Shown: positions 7,867 through 15,587, counted from the stretch's first letter. The stretch is 24,432 nucleotides of DNA from Clostridiales bacterium UBA1389 (GCA_002305335.1 DBQR01000037.1:1-24432); one strand, 5' to 3'. The notes: a model not told the origin generated them from the sequence alone. Program-made: numbers and translations.

Positions 7867-8406
7867 CTACTTGCCGGCCTTACCGGTCTTGCGTCTGATG
7901 ACTTCGTCAGCATACTTGACGCCTTTGCCCAGGTAAGGTTCGGGAGGACGCTTGCTTCTGATTTCAGCAGCCAGCTGACCTACCTGCTGTTTGTCTATTC
8001 CCCTGACTATGATTTTGTCCGCCTGGGGAACGTCAAAGGTAATGTTTTCGGGTTCTTTGAAGAATATCTGGTGGGAATAGCCCAGGTTTAGCACCAGCTG
8101 GTTTCCCTGCTTCGTCGCCTTGTAGCCCACCCCGTTGATATTGAGTTCCCTGGAATAACCCTGGGTAACACCGGTAATCATATTGTTGAGGAGGGTTCTG
8201 GTAAGGCCGTGAAGGGCTTTGTTCTTCTTTTCGTCATTGGGGCGTGTAACATTTATTTTGTCACCGTCCCTGACAATGCTCATAAGGGGATGAAGCTGTC
8301 TGTTAAGTTCCCCTTTGGGGCCTTTAACCTTAACCAGATTGTTTTCTCCCACCGTGACGGTTACGCCTTCGGGAACGATAATTACTTCTCTACCTATTCT
8401 TGACAT
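7867..8406 (-). CDS. rplF: 50S ribosomal protein L6
   Basis: L6 binds near the sarcin-ricin loop and the factor-binding site. I start it at the ATG at 8406 (MSRIGREVI), 179 residues, because it has an AAGGGGG site just upstream. A longer frame opening at 8424 overlaps rpsH and adds six non-homologous residues. Two L6 repeats are seen: about 1-80 with VKVKGPKGEL, and about 85-179 with NGVGYKA and the C-terminal SKRPPEPYLGKGVKYADE. Confidence 0.97.
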   Translation of the reverse strand: MSRIGREVIIVPEGVTVTVGENNLVKVKGPKGELNRQLHPLMSIVRDGDKINVTRPNDEKKNKALHGLTRTLLNNMITGVTQGYSRELNINGVGYKATKQGNQLVLNLGYSHQIFFKEPENITFDVPQADKIIVRGIDKQQVGQLAAEIRSKRPPEPYLGKGVKYADEVIRRKTGKAGK

Positions 8407-8417
8407 AATTATCCCCC

Positions 8418-8819
8418 TTACCATACAAAGGCGATGACTTCGCCGCCGATATTTTCTTTTCGAGCCTGCTTGTCGGTCATTATGCCTTTGGAAGTCGATA
8501 CGATGGCTATGCCAAGCCCGTTCTTGACTTTGGGAAGGTCTTCGCAGGAGGCAAATATACGAAGCCCCGGCTTGGACACTCTCTTGATTCCCTGTATAAT
8601 TCTGGTTTTGTTTTCGCCGTATTTAAGGGTAACGGTTATAACTCCCTGATTGTCGGGGGTTTCCTTAACCTCATAATCCTTGATATAGCCTTCATCTGTA
8701 AGAATACGGGCTATTGCCTTTTTCATGTTGGAGGCGGGTATATCAACGGTTTCATGTTTGGCGGAGTTAGCATTTCTTATTCTTGTAAGCATGTCTGCTA
8801 TTACGTCAGTAACCTGCAT
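8418..8819 (-). CDS. rpsH: 30S ribosomal protein S8
   Basis: S8 is a primary 16S rRNA binder. In E. coli it represses the spc operon, but the Firmicutes counterpart of that site is not established and I do not see one. The 133-residue protein starts MQVTDVIADMLTRIRNAN and ends with the conserved GLGIAIVSTSKGIMTDKQAR followed by GGEVIAFVW. It is preceded by a GGAGGAAAG site, 12 nt after rpsZ. Confidence 0.98.
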   Translation of the reverse strand: MQVTDVIADMLTRIRNANSAKHETVDIPASNMKKAIARILTDEGYIKDYEVKETPDNQGVITVTLKYGENKTRIIQGIKRVSKPGLRIFASCEDLPKVKNGLGIAIVSTSKGIMTDKQARKENIGGEVIAFVW

Positions 8820-8831
8820 TTTCTTTCCTCC

Positions 8832-9017
8832 TTACCAGCTTGCTTTCTTGACTCCGGGGATTTCGCCCTTGTAGGCAAGATTCCGGAAACAAATACGGCA
8901 GATGCCGAATTTTCTTAAATAAGCGTGGGGCCTTCCGCAAATTTTGCACCGGTTATAAGCTCTGGTAGAGAATTTCGGAGGCTGCTGCTGTCTTAATATC
9001 ATTGATTTTTTTGCCAT
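8832..9017 (-). CDS. rpsZ: 30S ribosomal protein S14, zinc-binding type Z
   Basis: This is the short, 61-residue form of S14. Cysteines 24, 27, 40 and 43 (CKIC and CRIC) make the zinc ribbon, so this is the zinc-dependent version rather than the longer, cysteine-free form. The core RPHAYLRKFGICRICFR and the C-terminal GEIPGVKKASW are those of Firmicutes S14. It lies between rplE and rpsH, its usual place. Confidence 0.98.
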   Translation of the reverse strand: MAKKSMILRQQQPPKFSTRAYNRCKICGRPHAYLRKFGICRICFRNLAYKGEIPGVKKASW

Positions 9018-9035
9018 TTTAATTCCCTCCCTGCC

Positions 9036-9578
9036 TTACTGTTTTGCAAAGGGCGCGCCTAAGAGTCTAAGCAGTTCCCTTGCTTCTTCATCGGTCTTTG
9101 CGGTGGTTACTACGCATATATCCATACCCCTGACCTGATCGACTTTGTCATAGTCGATTTCGGGGAAGATTAGCTGTTCCTTTACCCCCACGGAGTAGTT
9201 CCCCCGTCCGTCAAAGCTGTTGGGGTTAATTCCCTTGAAGTCCCTTACCCTGGGGAGGGACAAATTAAAGAACTTGAATAAAAATTCGTACATCCTGTCC
9301 CCGCGGAGGGTTACCTTTGCGCCGATTTTGGAGCCGGCGCGGAGCTTAAAGTTGGACACCGACTTTTTGGCGGTGGTTACAACCCCCTTCTGGCCGGTTA
9401 TAACCGCCAGTTCGCTTAACACGTTGTCAAGCACCTTGGAGTTGTCCTTGGCTTCGCCGCAGCCCACGTTGATAACCACTTTTTCAAGTTTGGGAATCTG
9501 CATTACGTTTTCGTACCCGAACTTTTTCATAAGGGCGGGAGCCACTTCGTTTTTATAGTAATTTTTTAAAATTGCCAT
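9036..9578 (-). CDS. rplE: 50S ribosomal protein L5
   Basis: L5 binds 5S rRNA and forms an inter-subunit bridge to S13. I use the ATG at 9578 (MAILKNYYKNEVAP), 180 residues. It lies 8 nt from a GGGAG site, whereas the in-frame ATG at 9584 is only 2 nt away. Conserved blocks include KVVINVGCGEA (about 32-42), the AGSKIGAKVTLRG stretch, and RGNYSVGVKEQ.IFPEIDYDKV toward the C-terminus. Length is normal. Confidence 0.97.
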   Translation of the reverse strand: MAILKNYYKNEVAPALMKKFGYENVMQIPKLEKVVINVGCGEAKDNSKVLDNVLSELAVITGQKGVVTTAKKSVSNFKLRAGSKIGAKVTLRGDRMYEFLFKFFNLSLPRVRDFKGINPNSFDGRGNYSVGVKEQLIFPEIDYDKVDQVRGMDICVVTTAKTDEEARELLRLLGAPFAKQ

Positions 9579-9594
9579 TGTCATAACTCCCTTC

Positions 9595-9924
9595 TCACAG
9601 TGTCTCGCCGCAATGGACGCAGGCCCTTATTTTTTCGCCGCTGTTGGTGATCACTCTGCGGATTCTGACGCCCTTCTGGCATTTCGGGCAGTAAAGCATA
9701 ACCTTGGAGGTATAGACTGCCCCTTCGGTCTTGATTATTCCGCCGGGGTCTCCCTGCTTGCGGGGCTTTACATGCTTTGAAACGACGTGAACGCCTTCAA
9801 CGATGCATTTGCCCTCTTTGGGAGAAACACCTATAACCTTGCCGATGGTAGGTTCCTTTAAATTGGAGCCTTTACCGCTTATAAGAACGACGGTATCTCC
9901 GGTTTTTATATGCATTTTACTCAT
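9595..9924 (-). CDS. rplX: 50S ribosomal protein L24 with zinc-ribbon C-terminus
   Basis: L24 is an assembly initiator of the large subunit and lies at the peptide exit. Residues 5-35 form the KOW motif (IKTGDTVVLISGKGSN.KEPTIGKV). The C-terminal part carries CPKC (C79, C82) and CVHC (C102, C105), a four-cysteine ribbon found in many clostridial L24 proteins. Total length is 109 residues. The ATG is 8 nt from a GGAGG site. It follows rplN by 14 nt and precedes rplE by 16 nt. Confidence 0.98.
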   Translation of the reverse strand: MSKMHIKTGDTVVLISGKGSNLKEPTIGKVIGVSPKEGKCIVEGVHVVSKHVKPRKQGDPGGIIKTEGAVYTSKVMLYCPKCQKGVRIRRVITNSGEKIRACVHCGETL

Positions 9925-9938
9925 TCAGGTTTCCTCCA

Positions 9939-10307
9939 TTAAACAACTTCGGGGGCAAGGGAAAGAATTTTCATATAGTCTTTTTCTCTGAGCTCCCTTG
10001 CAACCGGCCCGAATATACGGGTTCCCCTGGGGCTGTTGTCTTCTTTTAACAAGACGGCGGCGTTTTCGTCGAACTTGACATAGGAACCGTCGGCTCTGCG
10101 ATGTCCCTGTACGGTGCGTACCACCACCGCTTTTACGATTTCACCCTTTTTAACGGCGCCGCCGGGGATTGCCTTTTTAACCGTGCAAACCACCACGTCG
10201 CCGATGCGGGCGTATCTTCTGCCTGTGCCTCCGAGAACGCGAATGCACATCAGTTCTTTTGCGCCGGTGTTGTCGGCGACTTTCATATATGACTGTTGCT
10301 GTAACAT
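9939..10307 (-). CDS. rplN: 50S ribosomal protein L14
   Basis: L14 is a central large-subunit protein at the subunit interface and the binding site of RsfS. The 122-residue product shows the near-invariant QQQSYMKVADNTGAKELMCI start, GDVVVCTVKKAIPGG in the middle and RGTRIFGPVARELRE near residues 95-109. A GGGAGGACATGAA leader provides the ribosome-binding site. It lies 15 nt after rpsQ. Confidence 0.99.
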   Translation of the reverse strand: MLQQQSYMKVADNTGAKELMCIRVLGGTGRRYARIGDVVVCTVKKAIPGGAVKKGEIVKAVVVRTVQGHRRADGSYVKFDENAAVLLKEDNSPRGTRIFGPVARELREKDYMKILSLAPEVV

Positions 10308-10322
10308 TTCATGTCCTCCCGG

Positions 10323-10586
10323 CTATTTTGCCTTTTCAATTATTTCAACAAGACGCCAGCGTTTTTCCCTTGAAATGGGGCGGGTTTCCATGATAAGCAC
10401 CTTGTCCCCGACACTGCATTCGTTGTTTTCGTCGTGAGCCTTGAACTTAACGGTACGGCGGACGATTTTTTTGTAGAGGGGATGCTTGACGCTGTCTTCT
10501 ATTGCCACGACAATGGTTTTATCCATTTTATTGGATACTACCTTGCCGACACGGGTTTTTCTTAAGCTTCTTTCGTTCTGTTCCAT
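10323..10586 (-). CDS. rpsQ: 30S ribosomal protein S17
   Basis: S17 is a primary 16S rRNA-binding OB-fold protein. The 87-residue product carries KTRVGKVVSNKMDKTIVVAIE near its N-terminus and the conserved ETRPISREKRWRLVEI at residues 67-82. It is preceded by a GAAAGGAG site and lies between rpmC and rplN. Nothing is unusual. Confidence 0.98.
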   Translation of the reverse strand: MEQNERSLRKTRVGKVVSNKMDKTIVVAIEDSVKHPLYKKIVRRTVKFKAHDENNECSVGDKVLIMETRPISREKRWRLVEIIEKAK

Positions 10587-10605
10587 TTCGCGCTACTCCT
10601 TTCGA

Positions 10606-10809
10606 TCAGGCGTTTTCTTTCAGTTCTCTTTCGCGGAGAACCGTAAGAATACGGGCGATTTCTTTTCTGATCTCGACTAATTTCATGGGGTTGTCGAGCT
10701 GGTTTATAGAGTGCTGGAAACGGAGGTGGAGGAGCTCCTTTTTGTCTTCCTTAAGCTTCTTTGTAAGTTCGGAAGCAGACATGGCTCTTATATCGTTTAT
10801 ATTCATCAT
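10606..10809 (-). CDS. rpmC: 50S ribosomal protein L29
   Basis: L29 sits near the peptide exit and forms part of the docking site for trigger factor and SRP. The 67-residue, almost wholly helical protein has the family core ELTKKLKEDKKELLHLRFQ (residues 14-32) and ends KEIARILTVLRERE plus a short tail. Two adjacent ATGs are possible; the first, at 10809, is 9 nt from GGAGG and is used here. It lies between rplP and rpsQ. Confidence 0.98.
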   Translation of the reverse strand: MMNINDIRAMSASELTKKLKEDKKELLHLRFQHSINQLDNPMKLVEIRKEIARILTVLRERELKENA

Positions 10810-10823
10810 GATTGCTTACCTCC

Positions 10824-11249
10824 TTAATTGTCCGAAGCAATGTCTGCCTTGGTGACAAACTTGCATCTGATGGGAAGCTTGTGCATGGCAAGACGCATGG
10901 CTTCTCTTGCCTGTTCCTCTGTAATCCCGCCCATTTCAAATAGAACTCTTCCGGGTTTGACCACGGCAACCCAGTATTCCGGCGAACCTTTACCGGAACC
11001 CATTCGGGTTTCGGCGGGCTTTTCGGTGACGGGCTTGTCGGGGAATATTTTTATCCAGACCTGACCGCCTCTCTTTATATAACGGGTCATGGCGACACGG
11101 GCGGCCTCTATCTGGTTGCTGGTTATCCAGGCCGGTTCCATTGCCACAAGACCGAATTCACCGTTGGAAATCTTGTTTCCCCTTGTGGCTTTGCCCTTCA
11201 TACGGCCTCTCTGGACACGCCTGTATTTAACTCTTTTGGGCATCAACAT
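10824..11249 (-). CDS. rplP: 50S ribosomal protein L16
   Basis: L16 lies near the peptidyl-transferase centre and A-site tRNA. The 141-residue product begins MLMPKRVKYRRVQRGRMKG and has FGLVAMEPAWITSNQIEAAR at about 32-51, plus RMGSGKGSPEYWVAVVKPGR, a highly conserved loop. Its ribosome-binding site (AAGGAGGTAAG) is formed by the last codons of rpsC, whose stop is only 3 nt upstream. Confidence 0.98.
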   Translation of the reverse strand: MLMPKRVKYRRVQRGRMKGKATRGNKISNGEFGLVAMEPAWITSNQIEAARVAMTRYIKRGGQVWIKIFPDKPVTEKPAETRMGSGKGSPEYWVAVVKPGRVLFEMGGITEEQAREAMRLAMHKLPIRCKFVTKADIASDN

Positions 11250-11252
11250 AGT

Positions 11253-11918
11253 TTACTTACCTCCTTCTTGATTTGAAGGACGCTTAACCTCTGGGAGTAT
11301 CTCGCCTTTGTATATCCAGACCTTAACGCCGATTCTGCCGTATGTGGTGGCGGCTTCGGCGAAGCCGTAGTCTATGTCGGCACGCAGAGTCTGGAGGGGG
11401 ATTGTTCCTTCATGGTAATGTTCGCGTCTTGCAATTTCGGCGCCGCCTAAGCGTCCGCTTACCGAAACCTTAATACCCTTGGCGTTGAGCTTAATGGCTT
11501 TGGATATTGCCTGCTTCATCGCTCTGCGGAAGGAAATCCGCTTTTCGAGCTGGGCGGCTATGTTTTCCGCCACCAGCTGGGCATTAACGTCGGGCTGCTT
11601 GACTTCCAATACGTTTATGGTGCAGGGCTTTCCCGTGAATTTCTCCACGTCCGCTTTAAGCTTTTCGATTTCGGCGCCGCCCCTGCCTATGATTATGCCG
11701 GGCTTGGCGGTGTGGATGACTATGTGCAGCCTGTCGCCGTTTCTTTCTATTTCGATAGCGGGTATGCCTGCCTGATAAAGCTTTCCCTTTAAATATCTGC
11801 GGAGCTTGTAGTCCGCCACAAGGGTGTCGCCGAATACTTCGTCTTTAACATACCAACGGCTGGACCAGTCTTTGATTATACCGACCCTTAAACCGTGGGG
11901 GTGAACTTTCTGTCCCAT
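11253..11918 (-). CDS. rpsC: 30S ribosomal protein S3
   Basis: S3 forms part of the mRNA entry tunnel and helicase. The 221-residue protein starts MGQKVHPHGLRVGIIKDWSSRW (split at residue 16 by the family turn). It has a type-II KH domain with the GRGG loop at residues 78-81, and a C-terminal domain with SGRLGGAEIARREHYHEGTIPLQTLRADIDYG. Its final codons double as the rplP ribosome-binding site. It follows rplV by 11 nt. Confidence 0.98.
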   Translation of the reverse strand: MGQKVHPHGLRVGIIKDWSSRWYVKDEVFGDTLVADYKLRRYLKGKLYQAGIPAIEIERNGDRLHIVIHTAKPGIIIGRGGAEIEKLKADVEKFTGKPCTINVLEVKQPDVNAQLVAENIAAQLEKRISFRRAMKQAISKAIKLNAKGIKVSVSGRLGGAEIARREHYHEGTIPLQTLRADIDYGFAEAATTYGRIGVKVWIYKGEILPEVKRPSNQEGGK

Positions 11919-11929
11919 GTGTTACCTCC

Positions 11930-12280
11930 TTAATCCCTTTCCTTTAACACTATTGTAATGTGTGAGGTGCGCTTAATAACACGGTGCGCCGAGCCTTTGG
12001 GGGCGGGTCTTATGCGCTTCATGTATTTAAGCTTGCCGGGATTTACAAAGCATTCCGCAACATACAGCTTTTCCGTATCCATCTCATGATTGAATTCGGC
12101 GTTTGCCGCGGCGGATGCCAAAAGCTTGCTTATTGGCTCGCAGGCTATTTTGTTTGTGGTTTTGAGTATTGCGGCAGCTTCCGCAACATTTTTGTTCCTG
12201 ATTAAATCAAGCACTATTTTTACCTTTCTCGGTGTCATGCGCAGCTGTGTAAGATGCGCCTGTGCTGTTTTCTGTTCCAC
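11930..12280 (-). CDS. rplV: 50S ribosomal protein L22 (GTG start)
   Basis: L22 lines the peptide exit tunnel. I start it at the GTG at 12280, read as MEQKTAQAHLTQLRMTPRK, giving 116 residues. An AAAGGAGG site lies 10 nt upstream. A longer frame from a TTG at 12301 would include that Shine-Dalgarno sequence and seven residues with no family counterpart. The tunnel-reaching beta hairpin is in the C-terminal half, around KYMKRIRPAPKGSAHRVIKRTSHITIVL. Confidence 0.95.
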   Translation of the reverse strand: MEQKTAQAHLTQLRMTPRKVKIVLDLIRNKNVAEAAAILKTTNKIACEPISKLLASAAANAEFNHEMDTEKLYVAECFVNPGKLKYMKRIRPAPKGSAHRVIKRTSHITIVLKERD

Positions 12281-12304
12281 TGTAATTACGCCTCCTTTCA
12301 ATCG

Positions 12305-12586
12305 TTATTTGCCGGCGTTCGAAGTTTTGGAACCGGCGTGGCCACGGAAGGTTCTGGTGGGGGCGAATTCCCCTAACTTATGACCGACCATGTCCTCAAC
12401 TATATAAACGGGAACATGCTTTTTCCCGTCGTGGATGGCAATGGTGTGTCCCACGAATTCGGGGAATATGGTGGATGCCCTTGACCAGGTCTTAATAACC
12501 CTTTTTTCACCGGTCTTGTTCATCTGGCTTATTCTGGTGTAAAGCTTTTTATCAACAAATGGGCCTTTTTTAATGCTTCTGCTCAT
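12305..12586 (-). CDS. rpsS: 30S ribosomal protein S19
   Basis: S19 lies in the small-subunit head beside S13. The 93-residue product starts MSRSIKKGPFVDKKL and has the conserved TWSRASTIFPEFVGHTIAIHDGKKHVPVYI stretch (about residues 33-62, written here as one block of the family) and ends KLGEFAPTRTFRGHAG. It is preceded by a GGAGGATTGA site and lies 21 nt after rplB. Confidence 0.98.
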   Translation of the reverse strand: MSRSIKKGPFVDKKLYTRISQMNKTGEKRVIKTWSRASTIFPEFVGHTIAIHDGKKHVPVYIVEDMVGHKLGEFAPTRTFRGHAGSKTSNAGK

Positions 12587-12607
12587 AATTCAATCCTCCA
12601 TACCCGC

Positions 12608-13438
12608 CTATTTGGCGTTCCTGCGCTTGACAATGAACTTGTCGGTGCGGGCTTTCTTCTTCCTGGTCTTATATCCAAGGGCGGGTTTTCCCCAGGGAGT
12701 TAAGGGGCCGGGATGACCTATGGGAGCTCTGCCTTCGCCGCCGCCGTGGGGGTGGTCAACCGGGTTCATAACCGAACCGCGGACTGTCGGCCTTATTCCC
12801 ATATGGCGTTTCTTGCCGGCTTTGCCGATTTTAATGTTTTCGTGTTCAAGGTTGCCTACCTGGCCGATAATGGCGCGGCAGTCAAGACGGACGAATCTGA
12901 CCTCGCCGGAAGGAAGGCGGATTTGCGCCATTCCGTTTTCCTTAGCCATAAGCTGGGCGGAAGCGCCTGCCGAACGGGCAATCTGTGCGCCCCTGCCGGG
13001 ATACAGCTCTATGCCGTGGATAACCGTGCCGACGGGGATATTTTCGATGGGAAGCATGTTGCCGGCTTTAATGTCGGCGTCCTTTCCGGTATATACCACA
13101 TCCCCTGCGGTAATGCCGTCGGGAGCTAAAAGATAGGACTTCCTGCCGTTTTCGTCTTCGGTAAGGGCGATATAGGCGGTACGGTTGGGATCGTATTCGA
13201 TACCGATAATCTTGCGTGCGCCCTCTTCGGTGCGTCTGAAATCTACTATCCTGTATTTCTTTTTGTTTCCGCCGCCCCTGTGCCTTACGGTGATCCTGCC
13301 CATATTGTTGCGGCCGGAATTCTTCTTGAGGATGGTTATAAGGCTTTTTTCGGGGGCTTTCTTGGTGATTTCCTCAAAAGAAGGAGTAACCATGTTTCTC
13401 CTTGACGGAGTTGTCGGTTTATAAAATTTGTTACCCAT
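12608..13438 (-). CDS. rplB: 50S ribosomal protein L2
   Basis: L2 is needed for subunit association and peptidyl transfer. The 276-residue product has the OB domain (about 40-125), the SH3-like domain (about 130-200) and the extended C-terminal tail. The invariant VDHPHGGGEGRAPIG is present, with H229 at the same number as the catalytic-centre histidine of E. coli. A GGAAGGAGAAG site precedes the ATG. It lies between rplW and rpsS. Confidence 0.99.
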   Translation of the reverse strand: MGNKFYKPTTPSRRNMVTPSFEEITKKAPEKSLITILKKNSGRNNMGRITVRHRGGGNKKKYRIVDFRRTEEGARKIIGIEYDPNRTAYIALTEDENGRKSYLLAPDGITAGDVVYTGKDADIKAGNMLPIENIPVGTVIHGIELYPGRGAQIARSAGASAQLMAKENGMAQIRLPSGEVRFVRLDCRAIIGQVGNLEHENIKIGKAGKKRHMGIRPTVRGSVMNPVDHPHGGGEGRAPIGHPGPLTPWGKPALGYKTRKKKARTDKFIVKRRNAK

Positions 13439-13457
13439 GTTTCTTCTCCTTCCTTTC

Positions 13458-13751
13458 TTACATTAAGCTGTCAAAGAATTCGATACTCTTGGAATCGGGA
13501 GTGAGCTTAACGAAGGCTTTTTTCCACTCGCTGGTCTGACCCGTGACATATCTAACCTTTTTGGGTTTGGATTTCATTTTAACGGTTGTCACCTTTGCAA
13601 CCTTGACGCCGAAGATTTCCTCAACCGCCTTGGCGATTTCGATTTTGTTGGCGTCCATGGCTACACGGAAGGTGTACTTTTTGTCGCGCATATCGGCTAT
13701 TGCCGCTTCGGTAATTACCGGCTTCTGAATAATGTCGTATGCGGTTTTCAT
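13458..13751 (-). CDS. rplW: 50S ribosomal protein L23
   Basis: L23 forms the main docking site for SRP and trigger factor at the tunnel exit. The 97-residue protein starts TAYDIIQKPVITEAA after the first two residues, has YTFRVAMDANKIEIAKAVEEIFGVKVAKV in its core (residues 26-54, a family hallmark), and ends with SIEFFDSLM. Its ATG overlaps the rplD stop as ATGA, and its GAGG ribosome-binding site is inside rplD. Confidence 0.98.
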   Translation of the reverse strand: MKTAYDIIQKPVITEAAIADMRDKKYTFRVAMDANKIEIAKAVEEIFGVKVAKVTTVKMKSKPKKVRYVTGQTSEWKKAFVKLTPDSKSIEFFDSLM

Positions 13752-14374
13752 TGAGCATATACCTCCTCAAGCTTGGCGACTGCGTCCTTTGTTATAACCA
13801 TTTTGCCGTATCTGAGTATTTCATATACGTTAAGGGAATTATACTGGGCGGTCGCCACAGCGGGAATGTTGGCTGCGGATTTGATAACTTTTTCGTCGAC
13901 TTTGTCAAGGACGATAAGGGCTTTCCCGTTTACGCCGTTGGCTTCGAGAAAGGCCGCTACCGCTTTCGTCTTGTATTCTTCAAGGGCGATATTGTCAATG
14001 ACAATCAGGTCCCCCGAAGCTACTTTGGACGAAAGGGCCGAAAACATCGCAAGCCGTTTAATCTTCTTGTTTACCGACGTTCTGTAGGAACGGGGCTTGG
14101 GACCTAAAGCTATGCCACCGTGGGTCCACTGGGGCGAACGGGTTGAACCCTGCCTTGCCCGGCCTGTTCCCTTCTGACGCCAGGGCTTTCTGCCGCCCCC
14201 CGAAACTTCCGCTCTGGTAAGGGTGGATTGGGTGCCCTGCCTCTGGTTGGCGAGATAGGCTTTCACTACGGCGTGAAGCGCGTTCCGGTTTACCTCTGCG
14301 CCGAATATTTCTTCGGACAGTTCGACAACGCCCACTTCTTCGCCCTTCATATTATAAACTTTTACGTTAGGCAT
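13748..14374 (-). CDS. rplD: 50S ribosomal protein L4
   Basis: L4 lines the exit tunnel. In E. coli it also represses its own operon by acting on the S10 leader, but that control is not conserved in Firmicutes as far as is known. The 208-residue protein has the long rRNA-penetrating loop around residues 44-95, with GGGRKPWRQKGTGRARQG and GPKPRSY. It follows rplC by 20 nt and overlaps rplW by 4 nt. Confidence 0.98.
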   Translation of the reverse strand: MPNVKVYNMKGEEVGVVELSEEIFGAEVNRNALHAVVKAYLANQRQGTQSTLTRAEVSGGGRKPWRQKGTGRARQGSTRSPQWTHGGIALGPKPRSYRTSVNKKIKRLAMFSALSSKVASGDLIVIDNIALEEYKTKAVAAFLEANGVNGKALIVLDKVDEKVIKSAANIPAVATAQYNSLNVYEILRYGKMVITKDAVAKLEEVYAQ

Positions 14375-14394
14375 TTCTGTTTCCTCCCTTCCCT

Positions 14395-15024
14395 TTACTT
14401 AACGGTGTTTCTTACGAACACTATGCCGTTTTTAGAGCCGGGTATTGCGCCCTTTACGGCTATAAGGTTTTTATCCGCATCGATCTTAACCACTTCAAGA
14501 TTCAACACGGTTACTTTTTCGTTTCCGTACTGACCGGCCATCTTCTTGTTCTTGAATATACGGCTGGGGTCGGAGTTGGCGCCCATCGAGCCGGGCTGAC
14601 GGTGAACCGGGCCGGTACCGTGGGTCATTCTCAGACGGTGGGTTCCCCATCTCTTTATAACACCGGAATATCCCCGGCCTTTGGTTGTGCCGGTGACATC
14701 AACCTTTTCCCCTACGTTGAACACGTCCGCCGTAAGGGTGTCCCCCACATTGAGTTCGGTTGAATTTTCAAGCTTGAATTCCTTAAGATATTTCTTGAAG
14801 GAAACCCCCGCCTTTAAGAATTCGCCCTTTTGGGGTTTGCTGAGCTTTCTTTCCGCAATGTCGGAAAAGCCTAATTTCACGGCATTATAGCCGTCACGGT
14901 CTTTGGTTTTCTTCTGAACAACCACGCAGGGACCTGCGTTGATTACGGTAACCGGAATGACATTGCCTTTTTCGTCGAAAACCTGGGTCATGCCGATTTT
15001 TCTTCCGATAAGTCCTTTTTTCAT
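14395..15024 (-). CDS. rplC: 50S ribosomal protein L3
   Basis: L3 is an early assembly protein whose extension reaches the peptidyl-transferase centre. The 209-residue product starts MKKGLIGRKIGMTQVFDEKG and holds the extension GTTKGRGYSGVIKRWG.H with RMTHGTGPVHRQPGSMGA, and the end AIPGSKNGIVFVRNTVK. Its AAGGAGG site is about 12 nt from the ATG. A 69-nt gap, unusually long for this operon, separates it from rpsJ and contains a small hairpin. Confidence 0.98.
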   Translation of the reverse strand: MKKGLIGRKIGMTQVFDEKGNVIPVTVINAGPCVVVQKKTKDRDGYNAVKLGFSDIAERKLSKPQKGEFLKAGVSFKKYLKEFKLENSTELNVGDTLTADVFNVGEKVDVTGTTKGRGYSGVIKRWGTHRLRMTHGTGPVHRQPGSMGANSDPSRIFKNKKMAGQYGNEKVTVLNLEVVKIDADKNLIAVKGAIPGSKNGIVFVRNTVK

Positions 15025-15051
15025 TTTTTAATAAATCCTCCTTGGTTATTG

Positions 15052-15070
15052 GTTGGCGTAATCAGCCAAC
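15052..15070 (-). other. Small hairpin between rpsJ and rplC
   Basis: On the minus strand GTTGGC pairs perfectly with GCCAAC around a 7-nt loop (TGATTAC). It sits about 24 nt past the rpsJ stop and about 8 nt before the rplC Shine-Dalgarno sequence. No T-tract follows, so it is not a terminator. It could be an RNase processing site or protect a transcript end; the sequence does not show which. Confidence 0.5.
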
Positions 15071-15093
15071 GTGACCTTTTTTTGTAGCGATAA

Positions 15094-15405
15094 TTAAAGT
15101 TTGATTTCGATATCCACACCGGCGGGAAGTTCTATGGACATAAGGGCATCAACGGCTTTTGCCGAGGGCTTGATTATATCAATCAACCGCTTGTGGGTGC
15201 GATATTCAAACTGTTCCCTCGAGTCCTTATACTTGTGCACCGCCCGCAGAATGGTTATTATCTGCTTGTCGGTGGGAAGGGGAATCGGGCCCGAAACGGC
15301 GGCGCCGTTTCTTCTTGCGGTTTCCACGATCTTTTCGGCTGCCTGGTCTATCAGGGTGTGGTCATACGCTTTAAGCCTGATTCTTATTCTTTCCTTCTTT
15401 GCCAT
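15094..15405 (-). CDS. rpsJ: 30S ribosomal protein S10
   Basis: S10 is a small-subunit head protein; its homologue is also the NusE transcription factor that works with NusB and NusG. The 103-residue product has RIRLKAYDHTLIDQAAEKIVETA at its N-terminus, GPIPLPTDKQIITILRAVHKYKDSREQFE in the loop region (residues 40-68 together), and the RTHKRLIDI segment. It is the first gene of the ribosomal run. Its AAGGAGG site is 12 nt from the ATG, longer than the usual 6-9. Confidence 0.98.
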   Translation of the reverse strand: MAKKERIRIRLKAYDHTLIDQAAEKIVETARRNGAAVSGPIPLPTDKQIITILRAVHKYKDSREQFEYRTHKRLIDIIKPSAKAVDALMSIELPAGVDIEIKL

Positions 15406-15580
15406 ACTTGTGTTTTGCCTCCTTAAAATTAAGTTTTAATTTTGGCGGGTGCGGACATCTTTTCGGGTGTTTCAAACACCACCTTTAAAAAATGCCGACC
15501 TGTCGCCCGATTGTCGGACATACTCCGCCGAAGTTACCCGCCTAAATGACGGCAATCTCCAGCCTCATCGCACATCAAGC
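15406..15580 (-). promoter_or_regulatory. Leader of the S10-spc-alpha operon
   Basis: If transcription starts near 15580, the untranslated leader is about 175 nt. I see three potential minus-strand structures: an 8-bp all-A/T hairpin immediately upstream of the rpsJ Shine-Dalgarno (15425-15432 with 15436-15443), a GGTGTTT/AAACACC palindrome (15466-15480), and a CCGAC/GTCGG stem (15495-15517). No known ribosomal-protein leader motif is recognisable and there is no terminator. There is no open frame of note in the leader. Confidence 0.5.
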
Positions 15581-15587
15581 AAAAGCC

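Noticed and set aside
8407..8424. Longer start for rplF overlapping rpsH
   Set aside because: The ATG at 8406 has the ribosome-binding site and begins the conserved MSRIG.
12281..12301. TTG start for rplV
   Set aside because: It would contain the Shine-Dalgarno sequence of the GTG start and adds residues not found in L22.
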